Below, in pieces: positions 12,314-31,580 of a DNA stretch of 64,000 nucleotides. The notes below the pieces were generated by a model. The model saw only the letters and a program-made list of their open reading frames with translations, searched no databases and had not been told where the DNA came from. The position numbers and the translations under genes are program-made. Where the stretch lies: assembly GCA_900708905.1 (NCBI GenBank), contig CAADRB010000006.1:2943927-3007926 (forward strand), in the 5' to 3' direction. This stretch comes from Hymenolepis diminuta. Its lineage: Eukaryota > Platyhelminthes > Cestoda > Cyclophyllidea > Hymenolepididae. Numbering within the stretch: position 1 is the stretch's first letter; every line of letters begins with the position of its first letter.

Positions 12314-13691
12314 CGTAGGGTCGTAAGGTATCTGAGGACGCTTATGTTTTTGTAATTTAAACTAACTCAACAATAATTATTATACTTCTATATTGGAGGA
12401 TATCATGGCAGATACAACTAATTAAAAAAGCGAAACACAAAATTTAGAAATTGCGAGATTTCTACAAGTCACCAGATCGTCCCTTTGCAAAGCTAGAAAG
12501 AAGCTGAATGAATGAAAGCAATGGAGATGAATTGGCCGCCACGAGCAAAAGAAAACGGCATTCTCAACGCTCTGCCGATTCACTCACTCACTCACGCACC
12601 CACACACCCACTCACTCACTCAGAACACCTGAGCTTGTGAGAAAAGTGCATGGCATGATCGACGAGAATCCTGGCAAGTCAATGCGCGACATCTCCCCAA
12701 ACATCTTCAAGTGTCTGGAGGAGCAATAAGGAAAAAGGTGTGTTCTTCATCGACACCTCCGATACAAACCATACCTTCTTAGGCGAGGTCGTCACTTTAT
12801 GTCAACAAAAACAACAAAACAACTCCAGAGAATCGTTTTATGCGTGCAAAATCACTCCTAAAGAAAGAAGTTGAAACACCCAGAAGAACTGGAGTGTCTT
12901 TGGTTTTTCTCCCACGAAAACAACTCCCACCAGCATCAAAAAGTCAATCGAAGAAATGATAGATGACTGGCTGTGTGCGGGCAGACGGACCCCACTGAAG
13001 TTCCAACTCCTATGCATGCACACAAAGTTTTCACCAACAATGATGCTTTTCGGTGTTGCGAAGAGCAGTGAGGGAGGGACACATCATGACTTCCCCATTT
13101 TTTCCACAGAACCTTAGAGTCAATCCAGATGCCTATGTCGAGACTCTTCCAACCATTGTTGTTAAGCCGCCTTGGATAGACAGCGTGGCCGCCAATGGAG
13201 GCAGTCTCTCCTCTACATTTTCCGACAAGATTCGCCTCCATCCCATAAGGCTCTCAAAACCCAGGATTATGTGGATAGCCGAGAATTTTCATCATCATGT
13301 TATACCAAACTTGTGGCCACCTCCTAACTATTCACCAGACCTTAATTCTTTGCATTATTACGTGTGGGGCGGGGTGAGGCGCGATTGAAAAGAAAGTTAA
13401 CAAGCATCCCCATAACACCAAATTCTCCTCTCTCATGGAACCAATAGCTCGAGCAGTGGAGGACATTAACAAAGACCACCTGATCCGGTCAAAGCTTGCA
13501 GTCAGTTGCCTTCAGACTCTAATTGAGTTGGTGATAGAAGCCGAAAGAGAATAAATAGAACAAAACCTAGGCTAATAGGTATTTGGTTTATTTGTATTGT
13601 GACAAGAGACTGCAAGTTTTGCCTATTAACAGTTTCATTTTCTGTCTTTCTAAAAGTGCGTAAGGTGTCCTTAGATGCCTTACTCACTCTG
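12314..13691 (+). mobile_element. mariner-type DNA transposon, decayed
   Basis: The element is about 1.38 kb and is flanked by TA on both sides (12312-12313 and 13692-13693), the target mariner elements use. The ends are imperfect inverted repeats: gtaaggtatctgaggac on the left matches gtaaggcatctaaggac read inward from the right end. Between them is a broken transposase. Recognisable mariner segments include ENPGKSMRDI in the DNA-binding part, LKHPEELECLWFFS near the first catalytic block, PHFFHRTL / FFPQNLRVNPDAY, HHHVIPNLWPPPNYSPDLN with the SPDLN catalytic block, and NKHPHNTKFSS plus DINKDHLIRSK near the end. Several stops and frameshifts separate them, so the copy cannot encode active transposase. 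Confidence 0.85.
12508..13552 (+). pseudogene. mariner transposase pseudogene
   Basis: Transposase remnant inside the mariner element. It must be read in different frames: an open stretch at 12508-12729 carries the DNA-binding region with a serine/threonine/histidine-rich insertion made of ctca repeats; another at 13053-13388 carries the middle and the SPDLN block; a third segment to about 13552 carries the C-terminus ending in EAERE then a stop. At least one stop (12727-12729) and several frame changes interrupt it. Transposases of this group are about 340 residues, matching the length of the remnant. Confidence 0.8.
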
Positions 13692-14293
13692 TATATGCGT
13701 GAATTTAGTGGACTTTTCATTCATTTCCCATGAGTATTGTATTGTGGTTTAATAATATGCTAAGTGAAACTTCAAAATGTTTTTTTAAATGGATTTCTAC
13801 GTAAATAACCTAATAAGCTCCTGAAAAATCATCATCATCTTCCCTTCTATTTCCTATATCCCTTTTCCATAATAAACTATTGGTTATCCAGTTGTTGATA
13901 CCAATCCTTACTCCCGTAAACACGACTTAGGATTTTTAATCTTAGTTGTTATAAATTTCAAAAACAGATCTTCAACCTTCGGTCATGGCACGTAATACAT
14001 TATCTCTGTTTATTAATAACTGCAAAGAATGGCCAAAACACAACTCCCCTTTTCTTTAGCAGAAAGCAGAAGCAGTGCTTTCGGTAATTTATTGTCAAAT
14101 ATGATTAAATAATAAATAAAACCAGTGATCACATTGTGTTACACTGCTCACTAGACGCCTTGTTGGATATAACTACTCGCACATTCAAACAAGAGAGAGA
14201 TTTATATACACAAAAGGGGGGGGGGGAGGGAAAGAGAAGAATGGAATTCTTAATTTGTTATAAGGGAAGATAATTCCAATAAGAAACTTTCAA
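13692..14293. other. 3' flank of the NK1 homeobox gene
   Basis: This stretch lies downstream of the NK1 stop codon on the minus strand. It holds a candidate poly(A) signal and a run of 11 G at 14216-14226. No gene is seen in it. Confidence 0.5.
14088..14093 (-). promoter_or_regulatory. candidate poly(A) signal of NK1
   Basis: AATAAA on the minus strand, about 200 nt after the NK1 stop codon. Position and hexamer fit a 3' processing signal. Other AT-rich hexamers lie nearby, so the choice is tentative. Confidence 0.4.
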
Positions 14294-21764
<7,471 letters not shown>

Positions 21765-23167
21765 AGTCGTCTCAATGCAACGTCTCAAGGGGTCTCGTTT
21801 TAGTCAAGTGCGTTGCTGTGTTGTGTACAACGACGACGCTTTCTGCCTCACAAACAAGTCTCTGAGTCCACTTCCACCCACGCACTCACAGTACGCACAC
21901 GCAATGTGCGATGGACGCGTGCGCGAGACTGCACCTGTCCGTCCCACACACTACCGCCTGTCCGTCTCACAAACTCACTACTACTAGCCGCCGTTATTAG
22001 TGGGCGTAATCAGCTGATTAAGTGCGGAAGTGTGTGCTCAATTAGCCGAACGCACTCAACCGCTCAATTAGCGCGTGTTGGAGTTTAAAGGATCCCCTCG
22101 GCACGAGATCGGGAGAGTTTTTAAACTAATTATCAACCCTCTCTCTCTATTTTCGCCCTCTTTCCAAATTCACGGAGAAGGAAGGGTGATTAGAAAATTA
22201 TAATTCCCCTAGTCTGAGTCAATATAAGCCAGAAGCTCTGGGAGATAACTTTGGCATCAGTAGTGGTTGGGGCTTAGACCGAAATTCACAGAATCGCGTC
22301 CGTGGTGCGTCCGTAGTGGTGGTTTATGTCGAACGCGATTGCGTGTGGAGACAATTGAATGGCGTTGTGGCTTCACACTCATTAAAATTATACTACTGGA
22401 GAATTTGAAAATAGGCCATTTTTACCTGCAATTATATATTCTTTTTAGTAGAGGTAGTAGGTCTGGTTTCTCTCGTGAAAATAACGCTAGGGCAAAAATT
22501 AACCGAAGAAGAAAGAACAATCTGCTCAGGAGAGACTACTGACTTGCACTATTTAGGCCCTCCATCGATTAGTTACTTCCTACTGGACTAATTATCCGCT
22601 TATTTGAGTTTGCAATAAGGAAATTTCAATTAGCCGTGAGGTATAAAAAAACAAACGAAATTAATCGGCCACGGCAGTTTGAAGACTGACTTAATTAGCA
22701 AAGTTAAAATTAAGAAGAAAAACCTAAACATTCTCCTGAGTTAAATATAAAGGTGCTGTAATATTTATAAAGTGATCTTTTAATGAATTCACCATTATAC
22801 ATTATATATATATTATTGATTTTGTCAAAGTAGACTGATAAATAATACAATTTCACCCCCCTCTATTTCGCGGAAGCGGATTTGTCAATTTACAAGATTT
22901 CACAACTTACATTTTCGATTTTTTTAATGTCAAACTCTTTGTGCTCAAAAATAAAGTCGATTGACATATTTTTCGTTCAGGCTAAGATTCAAGGTTTGCC
23001 TTTGAAATCGGTCCGAACCGCAATGTATAGCTAAGTGTATGACAGAGAATTATAAATAGAAACGAACAGGCTGAGAAAACATCGTGAAAGTGTATTTTAG
23101 GTAATTCGTCGCCCTAAATAGAAGCAAACGGGCTAAGGTCATGACATATAGAATTAGAAACCATTTT

Positions 23168-23290
23168 TCTCGACGGCACAGAGGTTAACGCGCACGTATG
23201 TTGAATCAGTGTTTATCAGTGTACAATAACGTGAATAGCTAACTTCAGTGATTAATTCTGATCAACAGAAGAAGTAGGAGCCTATGTTTT
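23168..23290 (+). repeat. SINE-like tRNA-derived remnant
   Basis: The segment tcgacggcacagaggttaac then gcgcacg is typical of the A-box half of a tRNA-derived SINE. The B-box is degenerate. A downstream piece, cagtgattaattctgatcaa, resembles caatgattaattctggtaat in the body of the copy at 11050-11235. Confidence 0.35.
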
Positions 23291-25982
23291 TCTTGTAAGA
23301 GCGGCTCCACGTCACCTGTGAGTATAAAGAAGTGTTGTGAACACTTTCCACATAGACTTTTTGAGTCCAATGCTGAGGTCAGTGCACATGCAGTGAGCAG
23401 AATAAACAGTCACGCTTGTTAAGTCTGGCAAAATTTGAGTTACTCAACAGGAATGCTTTATGATACTACTTCTCCACCCAAGATAAGTGGCTCAAGGGTG
23501 GATCTTTATATTGATCATAATATAATATTAGTCTGTAACCTTTAGCGTATCGGTTGCATGATGGTCGGCGTGCACCTTTATTAACTCACGTTTCACGAGG
23601 TTGAGGCTTATCGGTATTAATCTAGTAATATGGACTGTAGAATACAAGCTTCTCATCAAGGTGTTCCCAAAATACCGTCCTTCTAGCCAGTCCTTACTTT
23701 GTTTATAAGAATAGGTCACTGTATCGGGAATTAACGATTTAATATTAAAGTTAACCCACAAGGTGAATTTTCTGGTCTTCCTGAAAATTGAATTGAAGGA
23801 GTGATTATGTCTTAAAGTCATCTGTATCTTCTCTGGGGCTGTTCCAACTTAACAAAACATGAACATTATGTGCAATATCTCTTTTTATTCTACTCCATTT
23901 AACACCAGCAAATTAGTTAATTAATTTGGCATTGACGCACTTTACCTTACCGAAAGAGAAACAGGGAAAGCGAGAGAGAAAGTAGTGAAGAGAAATAGCA
24001 AAGATGGACGACGACGAGGAAAAATGGGAGTGCATTAAACCGTAGCTAAAGTTAAGTGCAGGCCACCACGAGAGACCATGCAAAATTACTGACAAAGTAA
24101 AAAGAATGAGAGAGAGGGAAGGGGGTAGGAAAAGAGATAAGCTTACGTTCGTTGCATACGTGTCGCCTGTTGAAGAAGAAAAAAGCTTAGAAGCGAAATG
24201 CCGCTGCTGCTCCACGCTTCAAGTGCTTTGCAGGGAGGGCGACACGCTTAATCAAGCAATTTACTAGTTCCTTCAGTAGTTTTTAATTCCATCTCTCCCT
24301 CCGGTAGACAAATCTAAATGACAAATCTTTCTGTGGGGATTATCGGGCTACTTTAAGTTAATTAATGAGGATGAGAGGTAGTTATTTGGAGGTAAAAAAG
24401 TTAAGGTAGTATTTGACATAATGGTGGAGGTAGATAAGAAGAGTCTGGTATTATTAATTTTAATTAAATATTTCATGAATTAATGAATTGAGGCCCCTAT
24501 CAGCAGGTTTGTCATAAACAGAAAAGATCTACAGAGATCTACCGAAGGAGATCTAATGGGATTGGTATGAGGAAATAGTTTCACTTACTCCACTGTCAGT
24601 TTCTCACCTAGAAATCTGTCTTTAGTGCTGTTATCACACGAATTTGGTGTCTGTTTTTAGTTGCATTAAGGATTCCATTTACTTAATACTTTTAAAGTTA
24701 AGTCCTGAAACCTTGATATCTGCGTCGCTCAAGTTGCGATTGTTGTCCCTTTTGATTTGAATAGAAATGTCTTCCATTCGGTTGCAGCTAACTTTTGATA
24801 ATGATTATGCAAGAATTGTATAAGATGACGTCTTTTAAAAGTGAGAATTTTCTTTCGTTTGCATTTTATAATCCCTGTAAATTCATCCGAGAGCTTATGA
24901 AAACATACATCCGAATGTGTCAAGTTCAAGAGATCCGGAGGGGTATCATTCCTATCTTCAAAGTTCTAAAACTATAAGTTGGTATAAGTATAGTTTTCTA
25001 TAGTATATGTATAGAATGTGCATACATTCTTCTGTTTATAGCCAGGTCACCGGCAGAATGGTACGCGCCAACATGGTTTTAATATGACAGAGCCCGCCAA
25101 GACGATCTCAAATTAGTGCTAAATGTAATCGTTCTCAAAACTCTTACAGGGGAGTAATTTCAATCACCCATATTGAGTTTCATATCGCAACGCTTTCCAG
25201 AACCACATTGATTATTAACGGGCTTGGTACCTCTAATCATTATATGTTATTAGTACATTTATCGGGAATGTAATATATTTCGGGAAAAATATATAGGACA
25301 GTCGTGAACTATGCATACCATGCTTCTTTTTCTTCAGAAGCTGACCTCCGATCATCATTTTTCTTTTGAACTACTGGAGTCTATATGTGATTAAAATCTG
25401 ACCTGTTAATTTATCGACTAAGTGGGGATGACTTGAAAAATGAACGTTTATATCCACTATATTTATTTCATCACTTCTTGTAATCAAATGACAATCTGTA
25501 CCACGCGATGAAATCTATAAAATTGATCTACTGATTGCGCAGGGTATCCAAAAACTTCTTTAAAAGCTCATCAAAGCCATTAAAGGAACGATCGACAACG
25601 CATTACTTGGAAAGGTAAAAAAACCTATACCAACGTCCCTCACGTGGACCGGAATTTTACGTATATGACTGGCCGATCACATCAGTGGATTTGCACCGAT
25701 AAGCATCGATTTTGTGGTCTCCTTCTGCGTCTCCGGTGCACAAGACCTCCCTTACCTATTGTAACCACCCATTCAAAATTAAAACTCAAAAATGGAATAG
25801 TAAATTGAATTTCCCATGATTTATTTATCATTCTAGCCTTGACTTACGCAATTAAAGTGGCAATTAATCACCAAATGAATAGCGATACGTGTCCTTCAAT
25901 CCGGTCATTCACAACGTCAGTACACACAAATTGATTTTTTCCATCGCTTACTCAAACTACTAAACGTACTATCGCTCTATCT

Positions 25983-26530
25983 GAGTCATGATTTTCTCAA
26001 GCTACCTAATTAATTCGAATAGCAAAACTCCATTAATCAGTTATCTAATTCTGTGGCGCTTTCAAGTGGAGTACAACTGATTGCACGTCTTTGACATGTC
26101 AGTCCCACGCCACGTGATTATCATTGGTGGGTCACATCATAGCAGGTCATAGCATGCCGATGTCGATTGGCCGTCGGCTGACTAATCATGTTCTGCCATA
26201 TTGGATATGAAAGTCAATGAATAGTAGTGATTGGCCCAGTTTTCTCTGGCTGATCACGACCCAATTCACTGACATATGGAAATTTCAAAGTATGCCAATA
26301 AATTACTGGATCAACAGCATTTCTGTTTACTCCCACTCCGGATGGTTAATGGGCGGCTGTAGTTTATGAAAGTGGCGACAGTCATCTTTGAACTGTGTGC
26401 AACTATCTGCAAACAATTGAGAGACTCATCTAATAGTCCAATGTTGACCATAACCTTTGATTCATTATTTTCTCCAGCTACTTAATTAATGCGGATCATA
26501 TAAAACCATTAATTAATTATCTCATTTGAC
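25983..26530. repeat. duplicated ~71-nt AT-rich element
   Basis: Copies at 25983-26055 and 26459-26530 align without gaps at roughly 75% identity, about 476 nt apart in the same orientation. Both hold ATTTTCTC(A/C)AGCTAC followed by TTAATTAAT-type homeodomain-site cores, then CCATTAAT and TTATCT. The pairing suggests a duplicated cis-regulatory module upstream of NK1. Confidence 0.65.
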
Positions 26531-26626
26531 ACCTGTTCATAAAAATTAATTAAGAGAGAAATAGACTAATTGGACACACTCGTATTCCCAACAAAACTTT
26601 GCGTGGATATCAATATGGTAGAGAAG

Positions 26627-26649
26627 GAGAGAGAGAGAGAGAGAGAGAG
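26627..26649. repeat. (GA)n microsatellite
   Basis: Uninterrupted GA dinucleotide run. Confidence 0.95.
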
Positions 26650-27990
26650 CGATTAAATTGTGCTCGGCCACCTGGTTACCTCGCATTAATTTTCTCAGTG
26701 CTTTCACAGTTTCGACACCTACGTTAGGGCGACAAGTTAGCGCGCTTATTGAAAAGGGAGTAATTAACTTTAAGAGAGGGGGTAGGCAGAGAAAACGATG
26801 CAATATGAGTGAGTAGGGGAGAGAGAGGAGAGATTTAAGTGGGGATAAATCCCCAGTCAAGCAGGCAAGCAATGGGGTTCATTTCACCACCCCACTCCAA
26901 CCCCAGCGTCCATTTGTGGTCAGTTAATTTAATGGTTTTCCGGTAGCACTTTCGCTCAACCCGGGGTGTCTGTCTAACAAACGCGAGTTAGAGGAAGGGA
27001 GAGGTGTATAGAACGTGCGCACGCGGCTTAATTATTTTAATCATCAAATTATACCACCTCTCCCCCCTCTTGCGCTCGCGGCGTGGAAAGACCAGATTAG
27101 CATCTTAACTCAAGCCAGGGTGCTAATATCACCTTTCTCACACACCCTAATTTAAAAATGGTGGCTGAGTAGTAAAGTCATGAAAATGGGTGCTAGTAGT
27201 AGAAAGGGTAGGAAGTAGAGATAATAATGTCTAATTGCTACGCAGTTAAGTCCCCTCCCCTCTTTTAACTATCGACACTTGACAGGCTGAAGGGGAGGGT
27301 TAATTTGAAATGTGCGTACGCAGTATTGGTGTGGCTGTGGGTGCTCAGACCAGATAATCGGACGCTGCTAAGCCGGGAGTGAGGAGGGAGACCAATTAAT
27401 CCAAATGAGATGCAAGTCTACGCGCTCTCATAACATAGCTTTCCGGTATCCCTCCGCTCGACATCTGAGAAATGGTTCCACGTCATTAATTAGGACACGC
27501 ACGGTTAAAAATGAGAAAGCTATTAGGAATTAATTGGGGAAGTGGAAACAGACTCAGAAGCGAAATGAAAAACCAAAAATGATGAGCAATACCTACTACT
27601 TGTGATCGACTTGGATATACTGAAGGAGGAGGTGGTATGTGATTTTTTCCATGTGTTCACACTGTAGTTGTTCGCGCTTTGTGTTGCCACGCGATGACCA
27701 TGTCATCATTGTGAGAGTGGTCATTAATTAAGCCGACGTGCTAATTGGAGGGACTGGACACTAGTTTGAGCAATTCAGGTGAAGATATGAGATAGTGAAT
27801 TGATTAAAATACGACCAATGTTGCATTTGGGTTTTTTTGCCGAAAAATGTGAGTAATTGTATTCATATTTATGTATTTCATTCTACCTCTAGTCTAAATT
27901 CCAAAATATGAAATAGCCTTTCTAGATCATTTCAAGATATTTTAGGAAAAAGCAATCCATTTAATCAGACTGTAATATTGTACAGAGTGA

Positions 27991-28240
27991 CCGAAAAGAT
28001 ATATAATGGAAAAGTTTTCAAATCTTTTAATACTTAAGAAGTTACGGACACCCTATGAAGTTGTTCAGATTGGTAGATGTGGTGGATCTTTGCAGAAGTA
28101 CATACTCAGGTCGATGCAAAAACCGCCAAGAACTATCAATTTCTATAATGGAGTCCTGAGAGATTTACGAAACGACAAACAAGGACTTATACTTATTTGA
28201 ATTTCAAATAAAACTTCACGTTATGTGCATTCCTTTTATT
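27991..28240 (+). repeat. dispersed repeat R2, copy 1
   Basis: The core at 28092-28138 (gcagaagtacatactcagg onward) matches 40075-40121 and, more weakly, 47531-47575. The flank cgttatgtgcattcctttta also resembles gttatgtgtattcctcctat at 40194-40215, so the first two copies share about 170-200 bp. In one frame the core reads AEVHTQVDAK, similar to AEVYAQIDAK and IEVRTQIDTE in the others, which hints at a coding origin. The left edge reads TA then cagagtgaccgaaaag, which looks like a transposon end. The family is not recognised. Confidence 0.6.
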
Positions 28241-28618
28241 TTTTATTATTATAGAAAACGGGTAATTAATCATATGGTTTGATTTTGAAAATAGGCACCT
28301 TATTCCCAACCATTCTACAGTTATCCGATCACATTCTGTTTGATTCGTCACCCGCAGACATTTATTTACTCCGGTGAACCTAATTTTTAATAATATTAGG
28401 GATGAATTGGCAAAAATTATTGAAAAAAGTCAAAAATATTTGCGACGGAAATTACATGTAATGTATGAACACTATTTAATCATACGCAAGTTTACAGGGA
28501 AGACACAGCATGTTTGATGTAACCCATAACGAAGTTTAGTAGACAATCGCACTATATTACTAAATATATGTCTTCAAACCCAATTAACGTATCAAATTTA
28601 ATTAGTAGGTGGACGAAA

Positions 28619-28661
28619 TAAACAAAACTATTACCTTGCCTCAACCGAAGTCAACCACTTA
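28619..28661. repeat. duplicated element, copy 1
   Basis: This stretch contains cctcaaccgaagtcaaccac, matching cctcaaccgctgtcaaccac at 31559-31578. Both are preceded by aaaca(a)aactatta. The two copies are about 2.9 kb apart in the same orientation. Function is unknown; it is a candidate conserved regulatory motif. Confidence 0.6.
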
Positions 28662-29904
28662 ATTGATTCAGCTACGCAGGATGGGGATAGATTATGAAGT
28701 TTTTCCTCTGTACTTTCCAAAACTTAGGATTACAATATCTATTTATCACTTAAACAAGGAACACAATTTTTGGATTGGTTTTAAATTTTTAGAATGTCCA
28801 ATCATGGAAACATTGAATTGCCTTTTGATGTCCTTCAAATTAATTAATACTCGACGCACCCTCGTATTTTGCCTATTTGTAGTTATTCAGCATCATGTTT
28901 TCAAGAATTTTGGCAATTAGCTATTATACCCGTGTGACTCAATATGGCATTACACAAACCCCTTTAAACAAAATTTAGTCTGTTAAAATCTGCCTTCTAG
29001 TTTGACACACGGACGATCCCCTGAATTAATGCAAAAAAATTATCGCTAATTTCTAGACATTTTTTTCAAAATTTGATTTAAAAATAAACAGAAACACACA
29101 GTGTTATTTTGCCTAACTACGATAGCAATAACTTAATTAATTAAACTAATCATAATATAATTTTCCTCGCCGTGGTCTTGTTAGGAGGAAGTTATTAGCT
29201 AGAAGGGAAGTAGAGAGGCAAGGGAAAAACTACAAAGCAGGAAATTGGTCGTTTAAAAGCTTTTAGACTTATCTGCGGGGCAATCTAATAAACGGAGTAA
29301 TATTACCACAACGAAGGTTGGGGTGGTGGTAGTGAATGAGGGACTTTATTTGTCCCGCCACCGCGTGTTAACCTCATTTAAACAACCACACTTCACACAA
29401 ATTAAAACACACTCACTCACGTATATTAATAAAACAACACCATTAAAAGATACGCATGTAGATAATGGAGTTTTTGTGTGCGTTGTTTAAATTATCGCAA
29501 TAAAATTAATTGGCGCGGATATTTCGCATTGTGTCAGAATGGAAATTAGGGAATCTGAAATGAATTCATTAACTGGGTTCCAGGATCTCTTTACGGGACA
29601 CTTAATTGTTGCCACTTAAAAGGCCATTCGCGCGACCATTTTGAAGATTTAAGGCAAGCTTGCATGTTGCTAGAGAAAAGAGAGATATGAAGTTTACAAG
29701 ATGGGGTAATAGTGCTAAATGATTAACATTACGGATGCGGTTAACTAAGATGAATTATGGTAAACAAAGGGAATATGGAAACACCGTGTCTTTTATAGCC
29801 CGCTCAGTTGCCCACTTTATAGAGCTACAACTACAGCTACTCAGGTTCTAGGGAAAGGAAGAAGACAAGTAGCTCAAAAACGGTTGACTGTTTAGAAAAT
29901 AAAT

Positions 29905-30115
29905 GTTTTTTTATAGGAATGGATACGGGATAAATGATTAGCGGGCTGATTGACCAATAATGGTGACCTTGGATTCTTCAGTGGTGATTTACATATCCAA
30001 ATTTGAGAGTAGAAATCCAAAAATCGATAGTCCAGTACATAAAGGATGAACTTAGGAGTGTGCCGAGTGCACTCTCAGTGTACTCGATCGAACACACCGA
30101 AAATATTCGATTTGG
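29905..30115 (+). repeat. dispersed repeat R1, copy 2
   Basis: This copy matches the reverse complement of 14765-14965 over about 200 bp, including an identical 20-nt block near 30069. Insertions of a few bases separate the aligned blocks, as expected for old copies of an interspersed element. Confidence 0.75.
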
Positions 30116-31540
30116 CTTATTAGCAGTGTCCGGCAGTAAAAATTTTAACTCTGAGTGACAGTTGATGGAATGACCATTGTAGGAAGCGTGATCTAAATAG
30201 ATCTTTATTATGAAACGTCATATATATAAGTTAATATGAAAGACCCTAAAGTCCATAAGGTGCATGAAGGGTGAAAATAACGACCAGGAATCAAAAAGTA
30301 TAAATGGTAAGGGGGAGAGGCCATCTTGCTCAAGACCACAAACCTCCACCAGGACCGAACCCTATGAAACTGGATATATGACCAGTGGCCACACTAAGCT
30401 CCCACGCTGACTTCCTTATTATCCCATTCCACTTGCAGGTGTGTGCTTCCTTTTGGTTGACTTCTGACGTGCTTTGTGGCTTAATCCATTGACAGAATGT
30501 GTCCCTCCTAAAATGATGAATATGCTCTGCGACATTGGGTTGTGCATATTGTCAACTCACTTGTTGTGATCAAGGAAAATAGGCGAACAAAAGAAGCTGA
30601 TGACTATGAAAGATTTCAGTCATAATTTCAATGTCACAAACGACTTAGTTAGTATACAAAATGAAAGAAGATACTGAATAGAAAATCGAAAGATCTACCC
30701 AATTAATAAAATTTCAGTCCCTATTTCAAGACCCTACACAGATACGTCGGTGGTGATTATCGCAGTTGATTTCCGGTTAACCGTTTTTTTATTTCAAAAA
30801 GCGCTTGTTTTTTTATTATGTATCTGAAATAAAACAAATCACGTTATTTGGATCAAATTTTGACGACAGAGTTCTGGAGAAGTTTCGTTTATATCTGGCG
30901 AAGAGTGTTGTGCAAATGAAAACACATGTTAAAAACAGTATATAGTTGCTGAAGCACATTTCTAAAGAGTCTTTTCTAGTATGAAAACCATATCGTGGAA
31001 TTGAATTAGCTTAGGAATATCAAGGTTACATTTTGAAATTTGGACTTGGGAAATGGGAACATGAAGTAATTAACTATTACAGTAAAGAAATGAAGTGATA
31101 TAAGGCTCACTTAACATTATAACATCCAATTAAAATATTTTATCGTTTTATGCATTAAAAACTACATTCTTGCCTTGCCATGGATAACAATATTTCTAAT
31201 GAAAATGAGTTATAGCGATTATTAAGCTATAGGCACTGCTCAATATACTGCAATAACTGTGACATGTGTTAGAAGATAAAAATTAAATCGTATAGTTAAA
31301 TTGCAAATAGTATAACAGGTTGTAAAATATTAATTCGATTCCCTTATCATCGTGCTAATTTAAATGAACAGGAATATTAATTAAAATCCATCTAATTTAC
31401 TCTAATTTAAATTAAAACTTAATCGCAAGTGAACTCCACATTTGACATGTGGAGTATTTAATTTGAAAATGGTAGTTTAGTAGAGCGGAAACCTACAGGC
31501 GCGAAAAGCACAGATGATTTGTTTTAATTTGCAGCTCATT

Positions 31541-31580
31541 TAAACAAACTATTACTCTTCCTCAACCGCTGTCAACCACT
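31541..31580. repeat. duplicated element, copy 2
   Basis: Second copy of the element at 28619-28661. It is followed by an unusual G/C-rich stretch (cccgtgaggaggttgggggt) that the first copy lacks. Confidence 0.6.

Noticed and set aside
12581..12623. Tandem ctca units that could suggest a repeat array.
   Set aside because: The units are simple microsatellite sequence inside the mariner transposase remnant; there are no spacers, so it is not CRISPR-like.
30295..30560. A block that looks like an interspersed repeat, with ggttcggtcctgg on the minus strand.
   Set aside because: No second copy was found in the window and no tRNA-like layout is convincing.
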